From the NCBI RefSeq assembly GCF_000218685.1, contig NW_006763304.1, positions 33,349 to 97,348 on the forward strand: a stretch of DNA of 64,000 bases, written 5' to 3'. Positions within the stretch are counted from its first letter, which is position 1, and every line of letters starts with the position of its first letter. The notes under the pieces are model-generated. The model saw only the letters and a program-made list of their open reading frames with translations, searched no databases and was not told the DNA's origin. Made by a program: the position numbers and the translations under genes. The DNA is from Serpula lacrymans var. lacrymans S7.9. Its lineage: Eukaryota > Basidiomycota > Agaricomycetes > Boletales > Serpulaceae. Positions 53,671-64,000 of the stretch are shown one piece after another.

Positions 53671-56600
53671 CTAGGCTTTCTCGAATATATAGAGATATGC
53701 CAGCTTCTTGAGTCCGTTCACGCTCTCCTTATCCGCCAAGACCACCTTCTCGTCATTGAAGAACACCCAGTCGTCCGCGCTATTCGAGTCTACGTTCATT
53801 TTGTCAGCTGACCCTTTCTTACCAGCTCCAGGGATCCGTATATGCGCAACGTAGTGTCCCGAGTGGACACTCGGGCCCTTGTGCGAGATAAATGCTTTAA
53901 GCCTGTAGCGAGCTGGTAGGCGAGTAGAACCAGGGAGTGCTTTCGCCGCTTTACTTTCGCCGCTAGCAGGCGGAACGTCTTCGCCAGTATCGTCCGGGTG
54001 ATTGAACAGCCACTCCACCGCACGCTCTGGATCACCACCCTGAGAAAACGATCAGTAACTGAGCATCAATCATAGGACAGCAGTCTAAGAGATCACTAAG
54101 CAGATTAAAGACTGACCGTCTCTCGCAGAGCCTTCTTTGCTTGGGCGCTCGAAAAGCCCATATCAGCTAGCATTGCGACCTGCTCCGCCGATGGTTCACT
54201 ACCTGAGGTCTGGCCCGTAGAGGATGCAATGACGATTGGATCATCGATATCTATGCATGGTTCATCAATAGGCTTCAATTTGATGAATTTGATATTAAAC
54301 ACTGTACCAGCGTCATCCATATGCCCAAACAACCATTCCATAGCAACTTCCGCTCCTGCGTTTCCCGTCGCAAGCAGTGCCTTCTGGCAACGAACAGTAG
54401 GGAATCCCATACCCTCCAAGAGTGCTACCGCCTCGGGATCAAATTGGGGAGCGCTTGGTGGATTAGAAGAGGAGTCTGGTAGCTCGATTTCATCAGGCTG
54501 CAGGCCTTGTCCTAGATAGCCATCCAAAGTAAGAACATCGTCTTGGGGAAGTATGATAGGGATATCTAGAACAAAAACAATATGGCAAGGGTGAGTGATG
54601 AAGATCGCATCATATAAAATCATGAGAGGGTACAAACCGAGTTTGGTTGGGACCCAGTTGACAAGCTGAAATTTTTTGGTGTGTACCACAAGAACATCTG
54701 GGAAACTCGCAAATTGTGTCTGCCTGCAGAACAAAGCCACAGATGGAGCAGAAAAACGCAACGTTCCACTCAACACGAGCACCAGTATACACAGTAACGA
54801 TCGGCTTACCTGACTGCACTAACCTTTCCACACCCTCCTTCGCACTGATATTCAAGCTCTTCTCTGCCTGTGGCACCAAGGAGCAAATCGAGGCACTGCG
54901 TCAGCTGGATAGATTGATATTTTTTCCCTCCTGTATTGTCCTTCTTTGCGTTGGGCGCTCCGACCTGCGCAATCTCCTGCTCTACTACCCCCCCTCCTCC
55001 CTCGTCGTTGTGGAGTTCTTGTGCCGGCACGGCTACACTGAGCGAATCCATTGTGTCCACTCTATACCGAACCCTTTGGCATGATTGGCATTGCAAACGC
55101 TGTTCAAGACCAAATGCAAATGTTTCCGTGGGTTCTTCTACAGTTCCCATTGTCCGTCGATAGTCCATTGGTTAACAACGGCAAATACAGCTTGTTGAGC
55201 AGAACATACCAGTTGCACCTCCTCGCGTATGGTTGTGACGCCTAAGCACCGTAAGCAGATGTCCGAAGAATTCCTCCGCATCCTGCTGTCGCATGGTTGC
55301 GAATTCAGCATGTCCGCGTCCTACAAGCGCTTTAAATCCTGCAGGTTTGAGTCCCACTTGCCAAGGCGTCTTTTCTACCGGAGCATGAGCGAGAGGTTTA
55401 TCTATGTGCATGAGCGAATCTATAGAAAAAAGTCACTGACTATACAAAATACCAGAATCAAAAGACAGACCTTGACCATGATGAGGCTTCGAATAGCGAC
55501 CGCTCAGAAGCCCGTCAGCGATCTTAAACAACTGACAATCAAGACAATCGGCTGGAAGCGCCTGGCTACACGTCGACCAGTGTAAGATTGCTTGAGGAGA
55601 AACAATCACTTCTGGGGTACTTTTGGTGCCTTGAGACGGACCAGGGACCTGCCCGAAGTAGCGAGCTCGGAAGGCAGGGAGCGAGAACAGCATTTGGAGA
55701 ACAGAAGCCATGTAACAGCTGCACGGTTTATTAGTAATGATTTTTTATCAGGATGTACCGCGGTATGGCGAACAGAAATGCCATATGAATAAATAATCGA
55801 AGACGTGTGCAAGATAACCTCGCTATCTATAGGCCACGGGTTTATTTGCAGATGGTAGACTCGCCTGTTTCCCAAATTGCTCAAACCCGTCGTCCCAGGC
55901 CCAAAAATTGGTTCCAATGCAGAACCATCTTCCGCAGTAAGGGAAAAGTCGAAAGTGAGGTTTTGCTCGATTTGCTGTTAGACATACATAATATTGTAAG
56001 AAACCGCCTTGAATATTTGGATTATACGTACTAGTTCTGTCATACTTTTCTCCGTTTTCTTCTGTGTTGCAACGCTGATACCAAATGTTTTAAGATGAGT
56101 AGCGAGGTCAGGATCGAGCCTTGCATCATTACATGCATAACAGTAGATATCTTCGTGAGTACAACCCACAACCCAGATGACATATGAAGCAAATTAAAAA
56201 CCATATACTCAAAGTGACATTGACACTGACCTGCTCCACCTTCTGGTGTGATGGTACCTAATTTCACACAAGCTGCGTGGCCGCTCTCGTTGAAATGCGC
56301 AAGCGCATGCCCATTTCCACCTACGCCACCAAATTGGGCGCGACCGCAGCCCAATGCACCACAGCTAAGGCAAAGCCATAGATTTGAAGTAAGGTCACAG
56401 GAGGTACAATGCGCCAATCCTGCAAGATACAAAAGCCTCCAAATAAGATATAAAGGTAGATCGATGTGTGTAACACGAAAGCGTACCCTGTGGCGGGATA
56501 GGTGCACTCTGTACTTGCTCCAAAAGCAGTGTATGTTCGCAAGCAGTGATCTCCTCCTCCCATGCCTTGACCTCTGATTGACGAGCGGAAGACAGGGAGT

Positions 56601-57217
56601 GCAGCACTTCGTCTACGAGAGACCTTGTCTAAAAGAAGACGTTTGTTAACAGTAGCCTACATTCGAGAAGATTGGGTACGCATACGGCTGGATTATCAAC
56701 AACGATCACCTTTCCATCTTCTGGATTGCACTTCCAACACTTTATCGCTGTGCTGTGCTCGAACTTATTTTCCTCTCGCTCTTCTACGATTGCAAGCTTT
56801 GTCATCTTGGCGGGTGGCTCCTCATCTTCAGCCTGGATGATATGGTGGGATGTCATAATTCATTGTGGGTTATTACTACAAAATTACATTTAATAATGAC
56901 TAACCCGACTGGATGATTTGTTCTTTGGCGATCGTTTGACGTTCAGCGTAAAAGCATGACCTGATTGTGAGACGTGGGTGCGAGCATGATGCCGATCTTG
57001 ATTAAGGCAAGCGCCATTAAAGCAAGCAAGACACACGTCAACTCCGAGTGGTCCATCCTGAGGAAGCATGAGACAGTTAAAAGATAATTCTTGAAAACTT
57101 GCTTACTTGGTTGTCGAAGCACTGGGTGCACTCTTCTCTGTGTACAGATTGGCTGAGCTTGGGCGGTTTCAGTGCAAGTAACTCATTGATATGAGGGCAT
57201 CCCGTATCAAGTGACAT
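53671..57217 (-). CDS. UBP14: Ubiquitin C-terminal hydrolase, Ubp14/USP5 (isopeptidase T) type
   Basis: ATG at 57217 (MSLDTGCPHINELLAL), then a first Cys-rich zinc region (CTQCFDNQ, VDVCLACFNG). The canonical zf-UBP follows with LWLCLSCGALGCGR and GNGHALAHFNESGH (about 56410-56270), which binds the free ubiquitin C-terminus. The catalytic box GLSNLGN/SCYMASVLQ is split by a GC-AG intron (donor GCGAGT near 55885, acceptor near 55712). Two UBA domains follow: VALLEGMGFPTVRCQKALLA and QVAMLADMGFSSAQAKKALR. The catalytic His is in VHSGHYVAHIR near 53860. This domain order is that of USP5/Ubp14, which disassembles unanchored polyubiquitin chains and so keeps the proteasome clear. Multi-exon; not every intron was placed. 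Confidence 0.93.
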
Positions 57218-57656
57218 CTTTCAAAGCTCCGATCTTTGGTCTACTGTAATCAAGGGAGTATATATGAGTTGTGCGCTCGTACCACGGCGATGGTGGTTAT
57301 AACTTTGGAAACCAAGCGTCTTCAGCCACTTATTGGCGTGTGCATCACGTGACAAATCAGGTGACTCGTTATCAAGTCTTCTATGCGAAAGCCATCGTAG
57401 CGTCGCGTCGCTATTGAAGACCAATGTATGTTTTAAGTAGAAATGAACGTATACTATATTACCGTTTTACACCGCAGTTTTCTTATTAGAGCGTATGAAC
57501 TTGCGATAGAGCGCTCGCAAGTTGCCCTCATTGCTAATGGACTTGACTCCATCACGTGACTTGATGGAATTTTTCGAGTAACAAATCGCCAACTTTTAGA
57601 CTTGCTTTCATAGAACATCATCCACATACTTGAATCGCCTCTAATCTCTCTAGACG
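57218..57656. promoter_or_regulatory. Bidirectional promoter Ubp14/Ssz1 with two TCACGTGA palindromes
   Basis: The 439 bp between divergent start codons contain CACGTG at 57346-57351 and 57553-57558, both in the extended form TCACGTGA, bound by Cbf1/bHLH factors in fungi. A perfect inverted repeat AACTTGCGA/TCGCAAGTT lies at 57498-57523. Co-regulation is inferred. Confidence 0.6.
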
Positions 57657-59723
57657 ATGGTAGCTAACGGTCATGCCCCTAATGGAAGCGCAGAGGCGCC
57701 ATTCGATGTCTCCGCTGTACCATCTGTTGTCGGCATAAATTTTGGCAACTCTTATGCGTCTATATCTGTACTGACAAAGGTACAAATCTACTGTGATCTA
57801 TATATCTATGGACAAGCTGACCTCGTGGATTGCAGGAAGGATTAGCTGAATGTATAGCCAATGAGGACGGTGAGCGCCAGATCGCTTGTGCCATCGCTTT
57901 TCAAGGAGAGGAGATGGTAAGCTTGGCTGCAAATAATATTCAAGATCATGATTTTGATCCGTTTGGTTTTTCATTTAGTACATTGGGAATCAAGCTAAAC
58001 ACCAACTTGTTAAAAACTCTCAAAATACCATCACTGGTTTCCGTAATCTGCTTGGTAAAAAGTGTGTCTGCAAATCGTTCGCATTATTTGTTGTATGCTG
58101 ATGTTGGCATGACTTGCCAGATTCTCCGAGATACCCCAATCAAGCTTGACTGTCTCTGCACCTGTCATCCAACACCCGTCTCTCCCTGATACACCCGCCT
58201 ATAGAGTTCAGGTTCTCCAAGCTTCTCCTACGCCCCTTCCCATCACTGCAACGAACACTCCTGCTGCCTCTCAAACTGCCACTCCTCGCTCGGAACCCGT
58301 TTCTGTAGAACGCATATTGTCTGTATCAGAAGTAAACGTCATATTTTTGGGTTCTCTTCTCCAGTCTGCCGAAGATTTCCTTGGCAAAAAGGTCTTGGGC
58401 GCCGTCATCAGCATTCCTTCCTGGTTCGATGATGCTCAAAGAGACGCTTTGACCAACGCTGCCGAAGAAGCAGGGGTGAAAGTTCTTCAATTGCTGGACG
58501 ATGCCGGCGCTGTTGCTGTCTGCACTGCCGTAGGACCAGAGGATGTTCCAGCTGATCGTACTCAACTGATCGTCGATTTCGGTGCATCCTCGCTGGAGCT
58601 CTCATTGCTTTCCATCCGTGAAGGCCTTGCATACTCCCTTGCTACTCTCTCAGACCCAAGTGTGGGAGGTGATGAGATTGACTCCAAACTTATCAAATTC
58701 TTCGCGAAAGAATTTACCAAAAAGACCAAAACGCCATTGACAGTATCGCCCGCAACCGACCCCCTTGATAAACGTGCGGAGGCCAAACTAAGGCTGGCCG
58801 TGGAACATACCAAACGCACTCTCAGTGCAAGTCCCGGAGCTGCTACATGCTCTGTGGAATCTCTGAAAGACGGGCTAGATTTCACCGGATCCATCAACAG
58901 GCTTCGATTTGACATGGAAATGCGTACCATCTACGATAAAGTCTACTCAAAAGTTAAAGAGCTCATCGCCAGCGTTAATCTGGATTTGTATGACGTCGAC
59001 GAAATCGTTTATATTGGTGGCTCGGCCTGCCTACCCGGGTTGGATGAAACGCTTGCTGAGGGCTTTGTAGAGTCTGTCATTACGCCTTTCAAAGCAGGAA
59101 CCGTCGTGGGCGGTGGCATCGGCGATCCCACTTCAATCTTGGCACGGGGATGTGCAATACAGGCTCGTTTACTTGCTTCCCTTGCAGGAGAGAGCGAGGA
59201 AGTTCAGGAAAGCTTTGGGAGGAGCAGTACTCGAAGCACCGTAAAATCAACGAGTAAAACCATCAGTCTTTTATTCCCTCAGGAGGGAGATGAGGCAGGT
59301 GAACTAGGAGGAAAGTGGATACCCATTGTTTTGAAGGAGACCCCTATACCATGCAGGAGGACGGTCAGCCTTGAGATCGAACTAGGGGATTCCGCAGAAG
59401 GACGAAAAATTGGTTTTGAAGTTTGGGAAGTAAGCGAGGGCGTCAAGGTTGAGCAGGTGCAGCCTCCGAAGGTAGAAGTTGAAGATGACGATGAGCCCGA
59501 AGAAGAAGAGCTGGAGGAGGTCAAGGAGAAGACACTTTCAAAAGAGGCCCTCTTAGCCTCACTTGCAGTGGAAGCAAAAAATGCCAAGAAAAAATCGGGC
59601 AAATGGCAAACAAAGATCGAGGCTCAGCTTATAATTTCGGAGAATGGCGATCTAAATATCAGCCTACAGGAGATTGGAAAGGATGGAAAGGGGGAGTTGA
59701 TTTCAACAAGTGTGTCTGCCTAG
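57657..59723 (+). CDS. SSZ1: Ribosome-associated Hsp70 Ssz1 (RAC subunit)
   Basis: Exons 57657-57779, 57836-57916, 57979-58061 and 58121-59723, all with GT-AG introns. The ATPase domain starts VVGINFGNSYASISVLTKEG; the loop corresponding to canonical Hsp70 DLGTT is altered, typical of Ssz1. Further segments: NQAKHQLVKNSQNTITGFRN, AEDFLGKKVLGAVISIPSWF, VIVDFGASSLE-like LIVDFGASSLELS, and VDEIVYIGGSACLPGL. The C-terminal substrate domain is short and ends with an acidic stretch (DDDEPEEEELEEV) and a helix. About 620 residues. Ssz1 pairs with zuotin to form the ribosome-associated complex, which stimulates the Ssb Hsp70 on nascent chains. Head-to-head with Ubp14. Confidence 0.92.
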
Positions 59724-59979
59724 ATTTGCTCTCGCAAGGATCATAGACTCCCACGTTCCGACTTCATGCCATTGTGATAATTTACTGAATCACCAGTGTT
59801 AAATCATGTCTGCTAGGTATACCGAATGTTATTTCATTTGGAGGCGACAATTAACCCTACCTAACCACCTGGGGACAAAGGCGCCTGAAGTATCATAATG
59901 CACACCTCTTTTCGTCGGCAGTAGTGTCTCTCGGTGAGCACTTGAGCAGACTGAGATTATGATATCATTATATTCGGTA
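59724..59979. other. Convergent 3' region
   Basis: Between the stops of Ssz1 (+) and cytosine deaminase (-). No gene. Confidence 0.4.
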
Positions 59980-60636
59980 TTATACGCCGATATCCTCGTT
60001 CCATTCCTGACGTATATCAGTGCAAGCCCGGATCACAAGTTGGCGAGCATAGCTTACCTCTGGTTTCTCCTGAATGAATCTCGACATCAAGTCTCTGCAT
60101 TCATCATCGCCAACGACAATTACTTCTACCCCGCGACTTTTCAAGAGGTCTTCTCCCCCGACCCAGTTTGTGTTGTCACCGATTACAACCCGGGGAATCT
60201 TATACAACAAGATAGCACCCGTACACATGTTGCAAGGGCTGTAACAAGGAATTGTTGAGCTTGACTGGCATAGGAAATTTAGAGTATAAACTCATGAAGG
60301 CGTACCTCAAGGTGGTGTACTGTAAGTGAATAAGTGTAAGAAGCACGACGAAGGATAACCTGAGGGATTCGGTTAAGGGCTCACCATGGTACATTTGGAA
60401 TATACTCCTGCTTTCAACCTACCGGCGTCCTGTAAAGCTGATATCTCGCCATGAAGTATTGCAGACGACTTCTGTATTCTCTCGTTGTGCCCGGTCCCTA
60501 GCACAATAGCTTCCCCAGCGTCGTCTAATGACCCGTGACAGACAAGTGCAGAACCTATGGGGATGCCTCCCTCCAGATAGCTTTTGCGAGCTTTGGATAG
60601 CGCTGTGTTCAATCCAAGTTTGTCGACAGGATTCAT
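59980..60636 (-). CDS. FCY1: Cytosine deaminase (Fcy1 family)
   Basis: Four exons: 60636-60385, a 14-nt micro-exon 60319-60306, 60238-60058 and 60006-59980. The product, about 157 residues like yeast Fcy1, has GGIPIGSALV, the zinc/catalytic motif LHGEISALQDAGRL (His ligand and proton-shuttling Glu), and across the micro-exon TTLSPCNMCTGAILLY with the two Cys ligands. FIQEKPEEWNEDIGV at the end closely parallels yeast. It converts cytosine to uracil for pyrimidine salvage and also deaminates 5-fluorocytosine. The micro-exon encodes most of YTTLS just before the Cys ligands, so correct splicing is essential. Convergent with Ssz1. Confidence 0.93.
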
Positions 60637-60949
60637 TGGTTCAAAGATAAGGGAATACGACCATGCCTTCCAGGAAGATTACGAGTCGTAAAAATAAATC
60701 GCGACTGGGCATTTCATTGGCTCGATATATATATATATATAAGATCACGTTGCTACCTGTAATTACAATGCTTATCCCGATATAATAGAAAAACGAAGAT
60801 GGTGGAACAGTCCGTAATCCTTGTCGGTCCTGTACATAGGGCTAATGATCAAGTCGTAAGTACCGTGACATACATTGTAGACCGGAGTTTATATTATCTC
60901 GGCCACTACCGAGTATCTTATCATATTACTAGTGCACGTGTTATTTTTC
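60637..60949. other. Intergenic region with AT dinucleotide repeat
   Basis: An (AT)n tract lies near 60724-60740. A plus-strand ATG frame from 60799 (MVEQSVILVGPVHRAND) is followed by a GTAAGT but no partner exon was found; it may be a dead first exon. Confidence 0.35.
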
Positions 60950-62035
60950 TCAAAGTGCGGTGCGTAGTCTTGCCTTGAGTTGTGCTCGTTCTGCTTGAAG
61001 TTGTTCTCTGTCTGTTCTAAGCTGCTCTCGTTCCGCACGGCCTTCGTCTCTCCCGCGTTCGATGAGCTTTTGATGGAAATTAAATAAGTATTAAATAACA
61101 GAACCCAACTGTGACACTTTACTCACTGCACGTCGACTCTTTTCTCGTCCAATCTCCTCCTGCTTCATCTTTGCACAAGCCTCACCCCATGCCCTGCCGT
61201 ATTCCGCAAATAGCATCTCTACACTGCCTCCATACTCGAATTTTAATCCCAGGTACTTGGATCGCAAGCTATGGGCCATATGTGTACTACATGTCTCCTC
61301 GCCAGCTGGACAGAGCTTCTTCAACGTGTCAAATACGGTGTTGGCAAACCAGTAGCACTGGTGCTCATAAAGATTGTAGAGCGGTGCATGCTTGCTCACT
61401 ACTTGTAAAAGGACGCATAGCTGCTGAACAGAAGGTGGTAAATGATTTCCAGTGATATTACAGGGGGGAGGAAAGGTGAGTCGGCATAGCGTCGTATATG
61501 CTTTGTACTGTCTAGTGACTTCCGCTTTATTGTCTTCTCTGGTGACGTAGACACGGTCTTGCGCAGGACAGTCGGCGATTGACGGCGAAAATATACCCGA
61601 TCCTGGGGCAAGAGGACGAAAATACAAGTTGGTCGCTCGTACAACCGCATGTGAACGGTCAACAACCAACAATGCTTTCGCAGTGTCTGTCGGATGATGG
61701 ACGTAAATCAACAAGAACTCGTGTTTCTTGTATTCTTTACATTTACAAAACAGAACACGGTCAATATAGCACTGTGAGGTGTCATCTACTCGAAGAAGAC
61801 GTTCCCATATGTCAGGTGTGGCTGGTCCAAAGGTTGCAGGCTGGAATAGACCAAAGATATCAGTTGGAAACGACATGCGCGGTCGAATAAGAGCTAGGTA
61901 GGGATGATGCGGAAGAATAGGAAAGGACTGGCTTGCGCCCATCTTCAGTCTACAGTGGTGAGGGTTTTTCAAGTCTGGTAGATCTGTCAAGAGCTCCGGA
62001 AAGTAGTAAGCTCCTACATTCCGCATGTCTAGCAT
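60950..62035 (-). CDS. Basidiomycete protein of unknown function with C-terminal coiled coil
   Basis: A frame from 62035 (MLDMRNVGAYYFPELLTDLP) or possibly from the internal ATG MGASQSFPILPHHPY. The middle has PSIADCPAQDRVYVTREDN and LYNLYEHQCYWFANTVFDTL, a Cys-Tyr-Trp signature I recall from many uncharacterised Agaricomycete proteins. The frame reads into an intron after EKSRRA (donor GTGAGT near 61129); the next exon (about 61063-60950) adds LIERGRDEGRAEREQLRTD and further Glu/Arg/Gln heptads, giving a short coiled coil to TGA at 60952-60950. Total about 340 residues. No enzyme motif is recognised, and function cannot be given. An uncorrected reading would stop early at LGSVI. Confidence 0.65.
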
Positions 62036-62339
62036 ATAAACGTATGTAGTTCTCTAATGCTGTAGCCCGAGAATCTCCACGAAGACCGGAACTGCTTATA
62101 GTAAAATCAATACTGTTCTACTCGGAGCATATAATGCCCGTTCCCCATATCCCCCCTACGGATACCAAGAGAATGCGATAGTTCGACGCTTCATCACACC
62201 TGCTGACCGAATACTGCAGAACTATTGCCCACAAGCCTATCAATATGAAAACAGCTGAATTATATTTAAAAAATTACCGTTAACATGGGTTGTCTATTCT
62301 AATTGAACTCGTAAAACATCAGACCTCGCTATGCTACCA
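62036..62339. other. Intergenic, nothing recognised
   Basis: AT-rich spacer between the unknown protein's start and the oxysterol-binding protein's stop, both minus strand. Confidence 0.4.
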
Positions 62340-64000
62340 TTATAAAGTATCCTCAATAAATATAGGATCTACGTTCTTCCATGCTTTCTCGGCTCCTTCC
62401 TTCCATGCTCTTTCTCGTTCAATCCAATATTCCAATACATCTCCCGCTCTTAAAGGATTCCAAACTCTTTCCCCTGTATCTCCATCCGTCTCGGCCGTGA
62501 ACCACCTTGGTTTGTGTGGAGGAAGTCTTCCCTCTTCTCGTGCCTTCCTTGTCACACGTTGTCTTTCCTCTTGTTTCCCCTTCAGCTCGTTCGCAAGCTC
62601 GTATCTCCCTAGCTCAAACGCCCGTTGATCCGGACGTAACCGACAGTCAGTGGGGCAAAGGAAAGGCTTTAACGTATCTTCGGGACAATCGTTTAGCGTG
62701 ATGGCAAATGGTGTGAGGTTGAATGGTGCGACTGGCTTCTCGGAGTTTCTCCATAATAAAGTATATTCTGGTACGGCGTTGGGCGAGTCAGGCCCGCTAA
62801 CAGGGACATCGGGATGCAGGAAACCACTCCCAGTGCCGACAGCACGGCAGATGAGCTGGCTATTCCAGCGACCAGCGATTTCGTAAGTCACTTCGCCATC
62901 AGCGTCCCTCACCAAACCAGAAATCTCAAAAGCATCCTTCCCTCGCCATCCTCGCGGTTTAAATGTAAAGACGCACTGATCTCCGGTGCGGTGGTTCGTG
63001 ATCTGACATAGATGTAAGTTAGGTGCAGCGAGAAATGTGAAGTAAAACTAATCACAATCATGTCGCCGTAATGGTCTATCGTAGGAGAGCCTAGAATAAA
63101 GCCTGAAACATTGGTGGTGACTTTTTTCCAGCTATAATGCTCAACGACTTTGCCTGCCGTGTTCGCTGCCTTCGGATAATCTGGAGCCCACTCTTCCGGT
63201 AAAAGTAGCTCGGCGTGTGCGACACCAGTTGGACGGATTTCAAAGGATTTCCCCATAAATTTGTTTTGAGCATCCACCTAAAATGTGCCATCAAAAAATT
63301 GACCTCAATGCTGGGAGAACAAGCCCTACCTCGCCATAATAATGCCAGTATGGAGATTCAGCCCAACAAGCTGAGATTGGGGGATGATGACTGACTTGCT
63401 CGGACATATAACGGTATTCCTTGTCAAACCTAACGTATTCAAATGTCTCATTCTGCGGTTTATTAGCTATAGCCACTATGACTAGCCGAAAGAACACTCA
63501 CCAGCATTGGGTTAAATGGCTTAGCTATCCGACCAATGGTTGAAGAGTAATTCGACATCGCAAAGGCGCCAACGAAGGCTATTCGACGATGAGGATCCTC
63601 CTCCCGTACAGAAATGTCCACTAGCACCATCGCCTCAACATCAGTAAAGCAAAATACGCCGAAATTTTGGCTTTACTCACGACATTCTGAAAATTCCATA
63701 TCTTCCGCCTAAATGAGGTACTTAGACGCTTCCATAAACTGATCAGGGAGAAGAGCATTACCATTCGTTGTAACATGCTAGTGGGCTCATTGAAGAACAC
63801 GGGGAAACTAATTTTCGTCAAATCCTTTCCTATACTGTGCTTCAGGACCGACCATAAACTTGTTGAAGGGCGATTGTCGGTGCCAATCGGCAAGCAGGTC
63901 CGCAGGTTTTGATACCCTACAAACGGCTCTATGCTAACCATCCCGGGAAGCGTGAGCTCGGAATTCATTGGACTAGTCATAAATTGGCTGATATTTAGAT
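62340..64000 (-). CDS. Oxysterol-binding protein family lipid-transfer protein (partial, runs off right edge)
   Basis: The ORD lipid-transfer domain is almost complete. In order: [20 protein letters not shown] then [11 protein letters not shown] (lid/first strands, about 63870-63770), [33 protein letters not shown], and the family fingerprint [11 protein letters not shown] (about 63405-63373), whose His-His contacts the phosphoinositide. Then [27 protein letters not shown]-like [26 protein letters not shown], and [18 protein letters not shown] near the end; stop at 62340. Several 50-nt introns. The most upstream ATG visible is about 63980, but CAG just before it could be an acceptor, so N-terminal domains (PH, GOLD or FFAT) may lie beyond the window. 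Such proteins swap sterol for PI4P between membranes. Confidence 0.92.

Noticed and set aside
57498..57523. Inverted repeat as a transcription terminator
   Set aside because: It sits in a promoter region between divergent genes and is not followed by a T-run; more likely a binding site or chance.
60799..60860. Short plus-strand exon-like frame ending at GTAAGT
   Set aside because: No following exon, domain or acceptor could be matched; not reported as a gene.
1..64000. CRISPR arrays, operons, bacterial ribosome-binding sites
   Set aside because: Intron-bearing eukaryotic genes throughout; no regularly spaced direct repeats of CRISPR type were seen.

Overview
The window is nuclear DNA of a filamentous basidiomycete, most likely an Agaricomycete. 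Evidence: genes split by many 45-60 nt introns, FunK1-type kinases, a glyoxal-oxidase-like copper radical oxidase, a degraded DUF3632-type gene, and PIF/Harbinger transposase plus Myb-like companion pairs. No genus is claimed.

1-18.5 kb is a transposon graveyard. It holds the 3' end of a Ty3/Gypsy chromovirus polyprotein (1-905, -). Two decayed PIF/Harbinger elements follow (about 1.3-5.0 kb and 4997-14450), meeting at a palindrome of their terminal repeats. The second is split by a Ty1/Copia element (8862-14058; TSD AATTG) whose two LTRs are nearly identical although its ORF carries five stops. That Copia sits exactly at the 3' end of a tRNA-like sequence. A decayed DUF3632-like gene, a truncated secreted-protein gene and a Gypsy-type solo LTR (18103-18518; TSD GCACG) follow, then a RecQ-like helicase scrap.

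19.9-41.6 kb is mostly genic: an orphan disordered protein (+), a PLK4/SAK-family kinase with cryptic polo box and a C-terminal polo box (-), two tandem FunK1-like pseudokinase genes (+), an AIG1-like GTPase with a coiled coil (-), a HID1-family Golgi protein (-), and an O-methyltransferase with a long phosphosite-rich tail (-).

42.1-47.9 kb is a second copy of the same Copia family on the minus strand, itself interrupted by a 628-bp solo LTR (TSD AATGT on the plus strand). 47.9-50.7 kb is AT-rich and nearly empty but holds a perfect 23-bp hairpin.

50.8-64 kb is dense housekeeping sequence: a membrane-anchored copper radical oxidase (+), Ubp14/USP5 (-) head-to-head with the ribosome-associated Hsp70 Ssz1 (+), cytosine deaminase (-), a coiled-coil protein of unknown function (-), and an oxysterol-binding protein (-) that probably runs off the right edge. 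Ubp14 and Ssz1 are both proteostasis genes sharing a 439-bp promoter.

The most notable item is the PLK4 gene, whose family controls centriole duplication, in what looks like a non-flagellated fungus. Others are the helically spaced palindrome array in the Copia LTRs, the precise Copia/tRNA-like junction, and the phospho-repeat tail on the methyltransferase. All exon boundaries were read by eye from splice signals and family motifs.
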